Assembly (NCBI GenBank): GCA_036494815.1 | Contig: DASXNV010000023.1 | Coordinates: forward strand, 70,873 to 134,872 | Direction: 5' to 3' | Length of the DNA: 64,000 nucleotides | DNA from: Poindextera sp036494815 | GTDB taxonomy: Bacteria; Pseudomonadota; Alphaproteobacteria; Caulobacterales; Caulobacteraceae | In this document: piece by piece, positions 54,912-63,830 of the stretch | Numbering within the stretch: the stretch's first letter is position 1 | Layout: each line of letters begins with the position of its first letter | The notes under the pieces: model-generated | Database searches by the model: none | What the model saw: only the letters and a program-made list of their open reading frames with translations | Told to the model about the DNA's origin: nothing | Position numbers and translations under genes: made by a program

Positions 54912-56614
54912 CGGCAGAGGCTCCGGATCTTGTTGATCTCGACCGCCGCGGCGCTCCAGTCGAACCAGCCTTCGTCGCCGAAGGCGTAGAACTGGACATC
55001 ATTGGGAAACAGCACCACGGAGATGCCGCCATAGCCGGACAGGAACGGGATCCATACCGGGTGGCCACAGCCGATCAATGGACTGATGTCCCGCGCCCAG
55101 AAGCCGTGCAGATAGCGCAGGTCGGCCGCGCCGGCGACAAGGCCAGCGCCTGGCCAGCTTTGCTGCAGCGCCGCTGCCAGCAGAGCTGGCTCCAGGGTTG
55201 GCGCGCCATCCAACTTGGCTCCGCGGGCCAGGAACATGGCGGCCCGGACAATGTCGGCGCGGGTATAGGTCAAGCCCCATCCGCTAAAAGGCTGGGCGGC
55301 GGGGTCATAGGTTCGGCGCGTGGTATCCAGCGTCGCCGACTGGTTCAGGCGGTTCCAAATGGGGCGGATCAGGTCGTCATAGATGTCCTTGTCGGGCCCT
55401 GCGCGCTGGCGCAGCACGTCGGTCATGGCCGCGCCCAGAAGAAAGGTGTCGGCAGTATGGTAGACCCAGGTCTGTCCTGGCCTGTCCTTGCGCGGCATGC
55501 TGCAGGCGAAGGCCAGCTTCTTCGCCTGGGTTTGCGACAGAAAGAACGGCTCGGTCGCCGCCGAATTCTCATCGGCTTCGGCCGCGGCGGAGACATAGTG
55601 GCCGCTGGCCATGTCCAGCAGATCGACCAGGCGCACATCGCCCCAGGTTCCAGCCCGACGGCATGCCTGGACGTGGTCCGCCACCTTTTCCTGCGCCGAA
55701 CCTGGATAGAGCGTTTCCAGCCGCATGAGGGCCTGCGCCGCCACCAGGGTCTTGGCGGTGGAATAGGACGGCAGGTCACGCGTGTCGCAGGCGGTGTCCT
55801 CACCGGCGCGGGTTTCGCACGGCGCCACATAATGGGCGCCGGCGTCGACCACACCCCATATGGCGCCCGGCCCGGCTGCGTGCGCCAGGGCGGAAAGATC
55901 GACGGTGGGGTATTTTGACGCCAGCACAGCGATCGGCTCTGTCGGCGCCCTGGCGGCGCGCTCGGCCCGGTCATGATCGATCGCGGCCTTCGCCCCCGCC
56001 ACGACCCCTGGCCTGAAATGGGCCGACACCACGCTCCAGGCGTCAAAGCGATAGTAGACGCAGGTTTCTGCGGCGAATTGCACAAACGCTCGCGTCACAC
56101 GGCCGTCAGGCTTGAGGCGCAGCAGGATCGATCCGTTGTGGACGCAGTTGGCGTTGCGCTCTTCAAGAGCCACGGGCAGGCTGACCCGGATGTCGCCGCC
56201 GTCCCCAGGCTCGGACCAGACCTGTCCCGGCTCGACCACCCAGTCCCAGGCGGGGTTTCGGCCGGTCAGGACGCCGCGCGGCGCCGGGATGACCCGATCC
56301 CCGTCTGAGACCAGATCCAGGGTCAAGTCGGGCCAGGTCAGCCGCCGGTCAGGCGTCTTGGCGCCATCGTCATCGCGTAGAATCCTCACCTCATCCGGGC
56401 GAAGCGGCGCCTTCAGGATCAATCGCCCTTCCAGCGCCATGGCCGCAGGACGAGCATCGTGCGTGGGATGAAAAGCCGCTTGGGGCGTCAGGCCGCTCTG
56501 CGGATGCGTGGCTTGCTGCGCTTTGGACGCCGGAGGCGCGCAAGCTGTCATGGCCAGCACCAGAGCCGTCGCCCATCGCCTGGCGCGGCGCACCCACTCA
56601 GTCAACGGCGACAC
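54908..56614 (-). CDS. Lipoprotein serine hydrolase (beta-lactamase-related)
   Basis: A 568-residue exported protein. A lipobox-like LAMTAC (Cys25) suggests a lipoprotein. Residues about 40-220 form an extra beta-rich domain I do not recognise, with Cys157 and Cys185 in CVHNGS and ETCVYY. The rest is a class C beta-lactamase/DD-peptidase-like fold with Ser285-x-x-Lys288 in SYSTAKTL and a degenerate second motif Tyr385-His-Thr in VYHTADTF; I do not see a clear KTG box. Many such proteins are esterases or peptide hydrolases rather than beta-lactamases. It probably processes the compound in the periplasm before the coupled MFS carrier takes it up. Confidence 0.78.
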   Translation of the reverse strand: MSPLTEWVRRARRWATALVLAMTACAPPASKAQQATHPQSGLTPQAAFHPTHDARPAAMALEGRLILKAPLRPDEVRILRDDDGAKTPDRRLTWPDLTLDLVSDGDRVIPAPRGVLTGRNPAWDWVVEPGQVWSEPGDGGDIRVSLPVALEERNANCVHNGSILLRLKPDGRVTRAFVQFAAETCVYYRFDAWSVVSAHFRPGVVAGAKAAIDHDRAERAARAPTEPIAVLASKYPTVDLSALAHAAGPGAIWGVVDAGAHYVAPCETRAGEDTACDTRDLPSYSTAKTLVAAQALMRLETLYPGSAQEKVADHVQACRRAGTWGDVRLVDLLDMASGHYVSAAAEADENSAATEPFFLSQTQAKKLAFACSMPRKDRPGQTWVYHTADTFLLGAAMTDVLRQRAGPDKDIYDDLIRPIWNRLNQSATLDTTRRTYDPAAQPFSGWGLTYTRADIVRAAMFLARGAKLDGAPTLEPALLAAALQQSWPGAGLVAGAADLRYLHGFWARDISPLIGCGHPVWIPFLSGYGGISVVLFPNDVQFYAFGDEGWFDWSAAAVEINKIRSLCR

Positions 56615-56789
56615 ACAGCCTGGAGGTCCAGATCGTCAGGTCTCGCCACGCCGCCGGTCTGCATCCATCGCTCCCCAGTGGGGCTTCGAGAAGATTCCAA
56701 TCCTCGCCCACCTGACGGAGAGCATGATCGCGCGATTGAAGGCGGCGTAGAGCCAGACGGCGAATTCGATGGCGCCAATGGCGACCGCC

Positions 56790-58610
56790 CTATCCGGCTG
56801 CTTCCACGTCCCGCACCAACAACAGATTGTTGAACAGTATATAGTCGTCCCTATACCACTTCACCTGATCGCCGTTGATCGTATACAGAAACTTGGCCAC
56901 CTCGCCATAGGACCAGGTTGTCCATTGGCGACACCAGAAATCCCCTTCCACCCACCAGGTTCCTGTATCGCAGTCGTCGTGGGCATATCCCGATTTTCCG
57001 ATCAGGGACCCGTCAGGCAGAATATCGATCTCGTAGGGATCGCCATAGGCCGTGCGCGACAGGAGCCGTACGCCGCTCAGGGCCCGGGCGAGTTTGTCGC
57101 CGCGAATCCAGGTGCGATTGGTCGGGTCAAGACGATCCAGGTTCGGTGTTGTCAGCTCCCGCATGACCTTGGCCAGCACCGCAACGCCGTCGCGGATCTT
57201 GCTTTCCGGTAGGCCCGTCACACCCATTCGAAACCGGTTCGCCGGCTTGGCCACGCCGGAATAGAAGCGATCCCCGGGCTCGATCAGCACACCGCGCTTC
57301 GCCGCCTCCACCGCCAACTGTCTCGACGAGACGTCAGGCGGCCCCTCCACCCACATGGCGCTGCCGTTGTAGATCGGATCGATGGCGACCACATGGGGCA
57401 GGATATAGTTCAGCGCGTCCCGAAGGGCGTTCAGCCTCTGCTTGATGATCCGGTGCTGTTTCACCAGCAAGGCGTCATGGTGGCCAAGCGAGAGGAAGAA
57501 CGAGGCCACACGTTGGGTCGAGCGCGCCGCGCCCCCGCCCACCAGGGTCTGGATCCGCCTGAGCTCGCGGATAAGTTCGGGATCCCCGACGATGAATCCC
57601 AAGGCCAGGCCCGGATTGATCACATCGGACAGGTCCGCCACATAGATCACGCGGCCCTCGTCATCCATGCTCTTGAGAGCCGGGGCCGTGCGTTCGGCGA
57701 AGCCCCCGCTCGCCGGCAGATCATATTCCACCAGCAGCATGTCGTGCTCACGCGCCAGGTCCAGCAGCGCCCGGCGCCGGGGTAGGGACAGCCTGACGCT
57801 GGTCGGGTACTGGCACCCGGGTGTGACGAAAGCCAGGCTGGCCTGATGCAGCCGCTCGTCGATGACCAATCCATTGACGTCCACCGGTTGGTGGATGACG
57901 CCGCCTCCGCTCAGGCGCAGGAGCTCGCTGAGTTCAGGAATCCCGGGCTCTTCGACAGCGACGGAGGTGCCTGGCGACACCAGCAGCTGGCACAGCAGGC
58001 TCAGGGCCTCCCTCGCTCCGCCGGTCACCAGCACCTGCTCGGCCTTGGCCTGGATGCCGCGGCGGGGCAGCGCCTTGGTTCGGATTTCGTGGACCAGCCG
58101 CGGATCGTCCCGCTCGACCCCGCTCTTGCTCCAGTCCAGGAATTCCCCGGCCGCAAAGGCGGCCCGCACCGCGTCCCGCAGCTCCACCCTGGGCGTCAGC
58201 GAGCTGTCATAGCTGCCGTCGAGAAAGGGATAGGGATGAAGATCCCAATTGGGTGGCGGCTGGCCCTCCGAATTGATCCGGGCCCGCCGCTGCATGAACC
58301 CGGTCCAGGGACTGACCCTGGCCTTTTTGCCTGGCTCCAGCCTCTGCCCCACATCTTCGAACAGCGCCTCGCCGACGAATACGCCGCTTCGCTCGCGGCC
58401 CACCAGATATCCGTCGGCCACGAGCTGCTGGTAGGTCAAGGTCACAGTGTTGCGCGCTATGCCCAGGTTCTGCGACAGGCTGCGCGACGAGGGCAACTGA
58501 TCGCCGGGCCGGATGTTCCCGGCCAGGATGGCGTCTATGATGCGCTGACGCAGTTGGGTCTGAAGGCTCTCAAGCCCATCATTGTCGAGAAAGAAGGTCG
58601 CGCTCTTCAC
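56790..58610 (-). CDS. MocR/GabR-type regulator lacking PLP residues, with C-terminal extra domain
   Basis: A 606-residue protein. Residues 12-80 are a GntR winged helix (QLPSSRSLSQNLGIARNTVTLTYQQLVADGYLVGRERSGVFV); 100-480 are an aminotransferase-like domain. Aligned to normal MocR proteins (IIEDDYDSEF... then GTFSK), the PLP-lysine position is Asp329 (ADLSDVINPG) and the pyridine-nitrogen Asp position is Val294 (LLVEYDLP), so PLP is probably not bound as a Schiff base. Residues about 495-606 are an added beta-rich domain with TWWVEGDFWCRQW. MocR proteins are usually 450-500 long. Its start overlaps the sulfotransferase stop by 4 bases, so it most likely regulates this cluster. Confidence 0.88.
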   Translation of the reverse strand: MKSATFFLDNDGLESLQTQLRQRIIDAILAGNIRPGDQLPSSRSLSQNLGIARNTVTLTYQQLVADGYLVGRERSGVFVGEALFEDVGQRLEPGKKARVSPWTGFMQRRARINSEGQPPPNWDLHPYPFLDGSYDSSLTPRVELRDAVRAAFAAGEFLDWSKSGVERDDPRLVHEIRTKALPRRGIQAKAEQVLVTGGAREALSLLCQLLVSPGTSVAVEEPGIPELSELLRLSGGGVIHQPVDVNGLVIDERLHQASLAFVTPGCQYPTSVRLSLPRRRALLDLAREHDMLLVEYDLPASGGFAERTAPALKSMDDEGRVIYVADLSDVINPGLALGFIVGDPELIRELRRIQTLVGGGAARSTQRVASFFLSLGHHDALLVKQHRIIKQRLNALRDALNYILPHVVAIDPIYNGSAMWVEGPPDVSSRQLAVEAAKRGVLIEPGDRFYSGVAKPANRFRMGVTGLPESKIRDGVAVLAKVMRELTTPNLDRLDPTNRTWIRGDKLARALSGVRLLSRTAYGDPYEIDILPDGSLIGKSGYAHDDCDTGTWWVEGDFWCRQWTTWSYGEVAKFLYTINGDQVKWYRDDYILFNNLLLVRDVEAAG

Positions 58611-59998
58611 ACGGAGCGGCCCGTAGCTGGATCCACGCCCTCGGCCCTGAGCCCTGCAGAGAAGTCCGCCAGGCCAGCTTCATGGTGGCGCCACAGCCCC
58701 ACCGAGCCCGTATGGACCGGTTCGCGCACCTGCGCCGCGCTGGCGGTCGCCACCGGCGAGCTGTGGCGATGAAAGTCCAGGCACTGCGGCTCCCAGCCCA
58801 GACCCAGATTGGCGAACAAGCGGCGGGCCGTGGCCTCCGGCGCGCTGACCAGATCCTCGTAGTCGACATCCACCACAAAGCCCTGCGCCGCGGCGCGCCA
58901 ATGGCGCATCAGCCGATGGTAGGCGACATAGTATTTCGCCAGATCGTTCAGGTCATAGGCGTAGGGATACCCCATCCGGAACAGAGTCTTATAGATGGCG
59001 TAGGCGCTATCCATGGGACTGCGGCGCAAATGGATGATGCGCGCCGCGGGCAGGGCCAGGCGCAGCAGTCCGATATAGAGAAAATTGTTCGGCAGCTTGT
59101 CGGTCGTCACCGGCCGCGCAGGGGCATAGCCGGCCACCGCCCTCAGATAGTCTTGCCCAAGCGCGGCGAAATCCGCCTCCCCGGCCCGCCGGATGGTCTC
59201 GCCCTTGTCGCCGCCGGCCGCGGCGCGGGTCACGGCCAGCGGCAATTCTGTCAGCTCTCCCAGGGCCGTGACCTGGCTGTGCATGCCCAACATCCGCTCC
59301 AGAAGCGTAGTCCCGGTGCGCGGCAGGCCGACAATGAAGATGGGACGCGCCGGATTGGCCGCTGGAGCAGTCCGCGCGAGCTTCTCGGCCGAGAACACCT
59401 CGGCGATGGTCGCCATCGCAGCAACGTCGCTTTCGACCCTGTAGGACATGGCCGCGCGGCGGGCGTCCGCTCCCCGTTTCAGCCAGGCGAAGCTCTCGGC
59501 GTGATCGCCCAGATCTTCCAGTTCCTTGGCCATAGCATAGGCCAGGGCGACGATCCCCCGACCAGAGGGTTGAGCGATCCGCGCCCTCAGCGCCGCCACA
59601 TGATTTCGCGAGGCGGTCTGGCGGCGCAGGACCGCACGATTGTACCAGGAATCGCAATCGGCCGGGTCGGCGGCGATGGCGGCGTCCAGATGCTGGTCCG
59701 CCGCCGCCAGCTCGCCACAGGCGGTTTCCGCCGCGGCCAGCCCCCTCAGCACATCGGGATGGCCGGGCAAGACCCGCGCAAGTCCGCGGTGGCAATCCAG
59801 CGCCTGCTCATGGGCGCTCATCTGGCCGAACAGCATCGCCGCCCGCGACACGAGATCAGGATGGTTGCGGGCGCCGCTGACGACATCCTGCAAGATCGGC
59901 AGCGCCTCCGCCCGTCGCCCCTGCAGGATCAGCGCCTGCACGGCGGCGAAAGGGGCGTCGGACGATCGTCTCCCGTCGGTCGCGAGCGGTGGGTTCAA
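58607..59998 (-). CDS. TPR-containing sulfotransferase
   Basis: A 463-residue protein: TPR-like helices over residues 1-200 (QGRRAEALPILQDVV, SWYNRAVLRRQTAS), then a sulfotransferase domain. The PAPS phosphate loop is GLPRTGTT (224-231), and the 3'-phosphate site is LRRSPMDSAYAIYK (324-337). It transfers sulfate from PAPS to a hydroxyl or amine of an unknown acceptor. Such proteins often sit beside TonB receptors in sphingomonads and caulobacters (recollection). Here it starts 10 bases after the receptor stop and overlaps the regulator by 4 bases. Confidence 0.9.
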   Translation of the reverse strand: MNPPLATDGRRSSDAPFAAVQALILQGRRAEALPILQDVVSGARNHPDLVSRAAMLFGQMSAHEQALDCHRGLARVLPGHPDVLRGLAAAETACGELAAADQHLDAAIAADPADCDSWYNRAVLRRQTASRNHVAALRARIAQPSGRGIVALAYAMAKELEDLGDHAESFAWLKRGADARRAAMSYRVESDVAAMATIAEVFSAEKLARTAPAANPARPIFIVGLPRTGTTLLERMLGMHSQVTALGELTELPLAVTRAAAGGDKGETIRRAGEADFAALGQDYLRAVAGYAPARPVTTDKLPNNFLYIGLLRLALPAARIIHLRRSPMDSAYAIYKTLFRMGYPYAYDLNDLAKYYVAYHRLMRHWRAAAQGFVVDVDYEDLVSAPEATARRLFANLGLGWEPQCLDFHRHSSPVATASAAQVREPVHTGSVGLWRHHEAGLADFSAGLRAEGVDPATGRSV

Positions 59999-60008
59999 AT
60001 CAAAGCCC

Positions 60009-62426
60009 TCAAAACCGGTAGCTTACCGTCAGTCCAGCCGTGGTGGGGGTCGCGATCTGCTTGCGGCTATCATTGCCATAGAAGTTGGCGGCTGTATCTG
60101 CGCCGCTGAACGCCTGGGTGAACTCGCCGGTCTCGGCCCTGGCGTTGAACAGGTTCTTGACGAACAGCGTCGCCTCATAGGACTTCCAATCCAGAGTCGA
60201 CGAGATGGTCCACAGCGAAAACGGATCCAGCCCCACGTTCTGCGTGCCCGGCGTGACCCCATTGCGAGACGTCGATTGATAATAACCGGTGATGCGGTTG
60301 GTCATTCTCAGGTCGTCGTTGAGCATCAGCGTGTGGTTCAGCGACAGATTGACCGTATTCTCAGGCACCCCCGGCAGCTTCGTCCCCTTCAGGCCGGCCA
60401 CGAAAGGATTGGAATTAAACTGTGAGTGGGCAGTTATGATGTCTGAGGTCAGCGACGCATCGGTATAGGCATAGCCGACCGACCAGCCCAGGCCATGCGG
60501 CAGTTTCCCGCTCAGTTCCGCCTCAACGCCCTTGGACGTGGCGGACTTTCCATTGACGACGGCGTAATAGCCGAAGGACGGGGTCTGGATATTGACCTGC
60601 ACATTCGACCAGTCGATGTAGAAGGCGGCCACGCTATAGATCAGGCCGCGGCCGCGCCCCTTGACGCCCAACTCGTAATTGACGGTGCTGTCTGAAGCAT
60701 AGTTCAGATAGCTGGCGTCCTCTTTCTGCGGCCCCGTGATCGGAATGGCGTTGGAGCCGCCGCGGCGATAACCCTGGGCGACGGTGGCATAGGCCAGGTC
60801 GTTGTCATCCAGCTTGTAGGACAGGTTGATCTTGCCCAGCGGCTTGTTTTCGCTGACATGGGTCGTGCTGGTGGCGTAGATGTTGTTCCGCGTCAGCACG
60901 GCGCCGCCGATGGTGGCGCGCACATCGGAAGAATCGCTGAAGTAACGCAGGCCGCCGGTGATATCCAGGCGGTGAGTGGCGTGCCAGGTCAGCTCGCCAA
61001 AGCCAGCCACATCCTTGAACCGATCGGCGCGCTGATAGAAGAAGCTGCGATCGCCGGAGACGAAGGTCGGATCGTTCTCCGGGTCTTGCAGGTAGGTTTC
61101 TGCGAACCCGGGCAGATAATTGCGCGAGCCGGCGCCGCGATCCTGGTCTTCGTAATAGAAGCCGACCACATAATCGATGGGAGTGCCTGGCTTGCTGTTG
61201 CTGGCCAGCCGGGCCTCTTCGACCAAGGCCCGTTCCGAATAGGTATTGACGAAGGTGGTCAGCGGTAGCCGGTTCGGCGCGTAATAGGTGAAGTAATAGA
61301 GAAAGCCCACCGGCAGGCTTGGCAACAGGTGGCCGTAGAAGCCTGTATTGTCAGTGACGCTCTCGCCGCGGTGGTCATAGTACGACGTGCTGCTGGTCAA
61401 GGTGGCGAAGCCAAGATCGTAGGTCGCCTCCAGGCTTTCCACGTTCACGCTGCGCGCGGACGGCTCCTTGATCACCGCGCCATTTTCATAGCGCCCATAG
61501 GCGTTCCCGAACCCGTCGGTTCCTTCGCTGATCGCCTGGCGTCCGCCCACATGGTCGTCCTGATAGGTATAGTTGAACACCAGTTTCAGGTCGCTGGTCG
61601 GGCGCCACAATAGGGCCGCATGGCCGTACCAGGTGCGCTGGTCGTTGACACTGTTCTGGCGGCGATAGTCGCTCGGACTGGGCGTGGCCGCGCCGTTCAG
61701 GCTCGGTTGCAGGCCGTCGGCGCCGGTCCGGTAGAGATTGGGATAGTCGATGAAACCGGGATCGTACAGCCGGCTGACCGTGCCCCGGATGGCCAGGGTG
61801 TCGGTCAGCGGCACATTCAGGGTCAGATCGCCGTTCCAGCCAGGGCTATGGGCGTTTGCCGTATAGGACTGGGTACTGGTGAGCTTGCCGCTGAACCGGT
61901 TCACGTCCGGCTCGTTCTGGATATAGCGCACCGTACCGCCCAGGGACCCCGATCCATAGAGCGTCGCCTGCGGCCCGCGCAAAACCTCGACTCGATCCAG
62001 ATCCTTGAGCAGGAAATTGGCGAACACCGGCGTGTCGTTGATATAGGTCGACAGCGGCGACACCGACGACACCGGATAGTCGCCCAGCGCCGCGGAATCC
62101 ACGTTGATGCCCCGGATCCGCGCACCGTCGAGCTGGCCGGAATTGCGCGGGCCGCGATCCACCACGCTGATCCCGACCACCGTTCGCAGCAGTTCGTTGG
62201 AGGTGACGAGGTTCTTGCTCTCGATGGCGGAGCCGGCCACGGCGCTGATATTATAGGGCACGCTGAGCACGGTCTCGGCGCGCCGCCGCGCCGTCACCAC
62301 GACCTCAGGCGTGGTAGCCACCGCCACTGGCCTGGGCTCAGCCGCCGCCACCCGGGCCGGGATCGTCAACAAGGCTGTGGCGGACACACCGGCCAGCAGC
62401 AGACTGCGCCATGTTTGAATAGGCAT
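60009..62426 (-). CDS. TonB-dependent outer-membrane receptor
   Basis: An 805-residue active importer of the outer membrane. Signal peptide 1-29 (AAA-EP), TonB-box-like EVVVTARRRAE, then the plug (NISAVAGSAIESKNLVTSNELLRTVVGISV, LDRVEVLRGPQATLYGSGSLGGTVRYI) and a 22-strand-type barrel ending with the aromatic C-terminus VSYRF. No N-terminal STN signalling domain. The plug and barrel match the large receptor class in Caulobacter that imports carbohydrates and other compounds, so siderophore import is not implied. Upstream lies an AT-rich control region. Confidence 0.95.
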   Translation of the reverse strand: MPIQTWRSLLLAGVSATALLTIPARVAAAEPRPVAVATTPEVVVTARRRAETVLSVPYNISAVAGSAIESKNLVTSNELLRTVVGISVVDRGPRNSGQLDGARIRGINVDSAALGDYPVSSVSPLSTYINDTPVFANFLLKDLDRVEVLRGPQATLYGSGSLGGTVRYIQNEPDVNRFSGKLTSTQSYTANAHSPGWNGDLTLNVPLTDTLAIRGTVSRLYDPGFIDYPNLYRTGADGLQPSLNGAATPSPSDYRRQNSVNDQRTWYGHAALLWRPTSDLKLVFNYTYQDDHVGGRQAISEGTDGFGNAYGRYENGAVIKEPSARSVNVESLEATYDLGFATLTSSTSYYDHRGESVTDNTGFYGHLLPSLPVGFLYYFTYYAPNRLPLTTFVNTYSERALVEEARLASNSKPGTPIDYVVGFYYEDQDRGAGSRNYLPGFAETYLQDPENDPTFVSGDRSFFYQRADRFKDVAGFGELTWHATHRLDITGGLRYFSDSSDVRATIGGAVLTRNNIYATSTTHVSENKPLGKINLSYKLDDNDLAYATVAQGYRRGGSNAIPITGPQKEDASYLNYASDSTVNYELGVKGRGRGLIYSVAAFYIDWSNVQVNIQTPSFGYYAVVNGKSATSKGVEAELSGKLPHGLGWSVGYAYTDASLTSDIITAHSQFNSNPFVAGLKGTKLPGVPENTVNLSLNHTLMLNDDLRMTNRITGYYQSTSRNGVTPGTQNVGLDPFSLWTISSTLDWKSYEATLFVKNLFNARAETGEFTQAFSGADTAANFYGNDSRKQIATPTTAGLTVSYRF

Positions 62427-62575
62427 TTTCGTCTATACCCCCTTGGTTCGTGAAATTCCCAACCCAATACAGATTTAACGCCATACAAAATTGCATTGAT
62501 TGCTTTAGATGATAGTTTTGTTATTGTTGTATTCGGCAATCCCTATTGAACATCGCAACGACGCCCGTAAAATTG
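62427..62575 (-). promoter_or_regulatory. AT-rich control region of the TonB receptor gene
   Basis: These 149 bases are clearly richer in A and T than the window. ATACA occurs at 62467-62471 and 62483-62487 (16 bases apart), and its complement TGTAT at 62528-62532. MocR proteins such as GabR bind ATACCA-type direct repeats, so this could be the operator of the cluster's regulator. The spacing differs from GabR's, so this is only a candidate. Confidence 0.4.
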
Positions 62576-63439
62576 TCACGCCGAGCCGCCGCCATTCCCC
62601 CTCGCCGGCGGCGTGTCCAGCGGCCCGAGCGACGCCAACACCGAGCTCGACCGGCTCCCCCCTGGAAAGGTCCCCGGACCGTCACGAAAGCTCTTGAGAA
62701 CCTGGCCAAGACCGTTCCAGCCGCGTTCGCGCACGCACTGCACGTGGTCCAGATCCAGATCTAACGCGATGATCTCGCGCCCTGATCCCGCTTGGTGGGC
62801 GACTTCTCCCCCAGGGCCATACACGCATGACCCACCGACACCCAGGTCGCCCGCCACATTGATGTCCACAAACCAGAGCTGGTTTTGCGCCGCGCAGGCT
62901 CTGGCGATCACCTTTTCAACATCGCGGTCGACCGTATTGGTCATGGAGGGGTGCAGGACCACCTCAGCGCCCATGCAGGCGAGCGCCCGGGTGGTCTCGG
63001 GAAACCACATATCGTAGCAGATCGAAACCCCGATCCGGCCTATGCCCGGCATGTCGAACACCACTGGCGTGTCACCGGCGGCGACCCCGCGCTCGTAAGG
63101 CAGGAACGGAAAGAGCTTGCGGCAGCGCGCGACAACGGCGCCGCTCGGATCGATCACCGGAGCGGTGTTGAATACCTGGTCGCCGACCCGTTCATAGATG
63201 GAGCCAGGGACCAGCCAGACCTTGTTCTCCTGAGCGATCCGGCAAAACCTGGCCTCGGCGGGCCCCGGCATGGGCTGGGCGTCGCCGACACGGGTTCCAA
63301 AGGCGGACAATTCGCCGAGCAGGACCAGGTCGATCCAGGGAAGGCGCCGCGTCACCGACGCGACCTCTTCGGCGAGCCGGTCCAGATTGTCGCCGGACCT
63401 CAGGTCCAGCTGCAAACCCGCAACCCCCAGGTGCCTCAT
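62576..63439 (-). CDS. Carbon-nitrogen hydrolase (nitrilase superfamily)
   Basis: A 287-residue amidase/nitrilase-fold enzyme. The catalytic triad is Glu43 (GELSAFG), Lys108 (CRKLFPF) and Cys141 (ICYDMWFPE), with the auxiliary Glu116 in YERG. It cleaves a C-N bond in an amide or carbamoyl group; branch and substrate are unclear. The ATG at 63439 is preferred over a GTG at 63472. It is the first of six minus-strand genes leading into the TonB receptor, 149 bases away. No signal peptide, so it works in the cytoplasm on a product already imported. Confidence 0.88.
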   Translation of the reverse strand: MRHLGVAGLQLDLRSGDNLDRLAEEVASVTRRLPWIDLVLLGELSAFGTRVGDAQPMPGPAEARFCRIAQENKVWLVPGSIYERVGDQVFNTAPVIDPSGAVVARCRKLFPFLPYERGVAAGDTPVVFDMPGIGRIGVSICYDMWFPETTRALACMGAEVVLHPSMTNTVDRDVEKVIARACAAQNQLWFVDINVAGDLGVGGSCVYGPGGEVAHQAGSGREIIALDLDLDHVQCVRERGWNGLGQVLKSFRDGPGTFPGGSRSSSVLASLGPLDTPPARGNGGGSA

Positions 63440-63827
63440 GTTTCGCCAGATCCCAATCCACGCTGGCGCCACGCTAGGGGCAGCTCCCCGCGACCTCTAG
63501 CGCCAGTTGGCCGACATCTATGGCGCCAGATTCAGGGGCGTGGAACGCGTGCGTCATTCCAGGACGATGGATCTTCAACAGGGGCAAAGACACCTCGTTC
63601 GTCGCCATTTTCCAGGTCATCGGCGCGCCCGTGTCGAGCGACGACGCGGAAGATGGTCAGCGCCCAGGAATTTGCCCCTGCTACGGCTGGCGGACGCCAA
63701 ATCGCCTCAGCTTCACTTCGACGCATTCCCAGTAGATCATAGTTAAAACACCCTGATCCCGTGTGAATCACGCGGTCGATGCCTCAGCCACGTCGCTATC
63801 TGCCGCAGCACACCGCACCGGGAGAGA
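63440..63827. other. Intergenic region before ctrA with two GANTC sites
   Basis: No gene can be supported in these 388 bases; the short reading frames on both strands lack a plausible start and composition. GANTC sites lie at 63529-63533 (GATTC) and 63765-63769 (GAATC). The second is 62-66 bases before ctrA. In Caulobacter a GANTC site lies in the ctrA P1 promoter and makes it fire only after replication passes; a similar role is expected here. Confidence 0.6.
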
Positions 63828-63830
63828 ATG

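Noticed and set aside
63520..63771. Short reading frames on both strands before ctrA
   Set aside because: Composition, starts and lack of any motif make them poor genes; they overlap one another.
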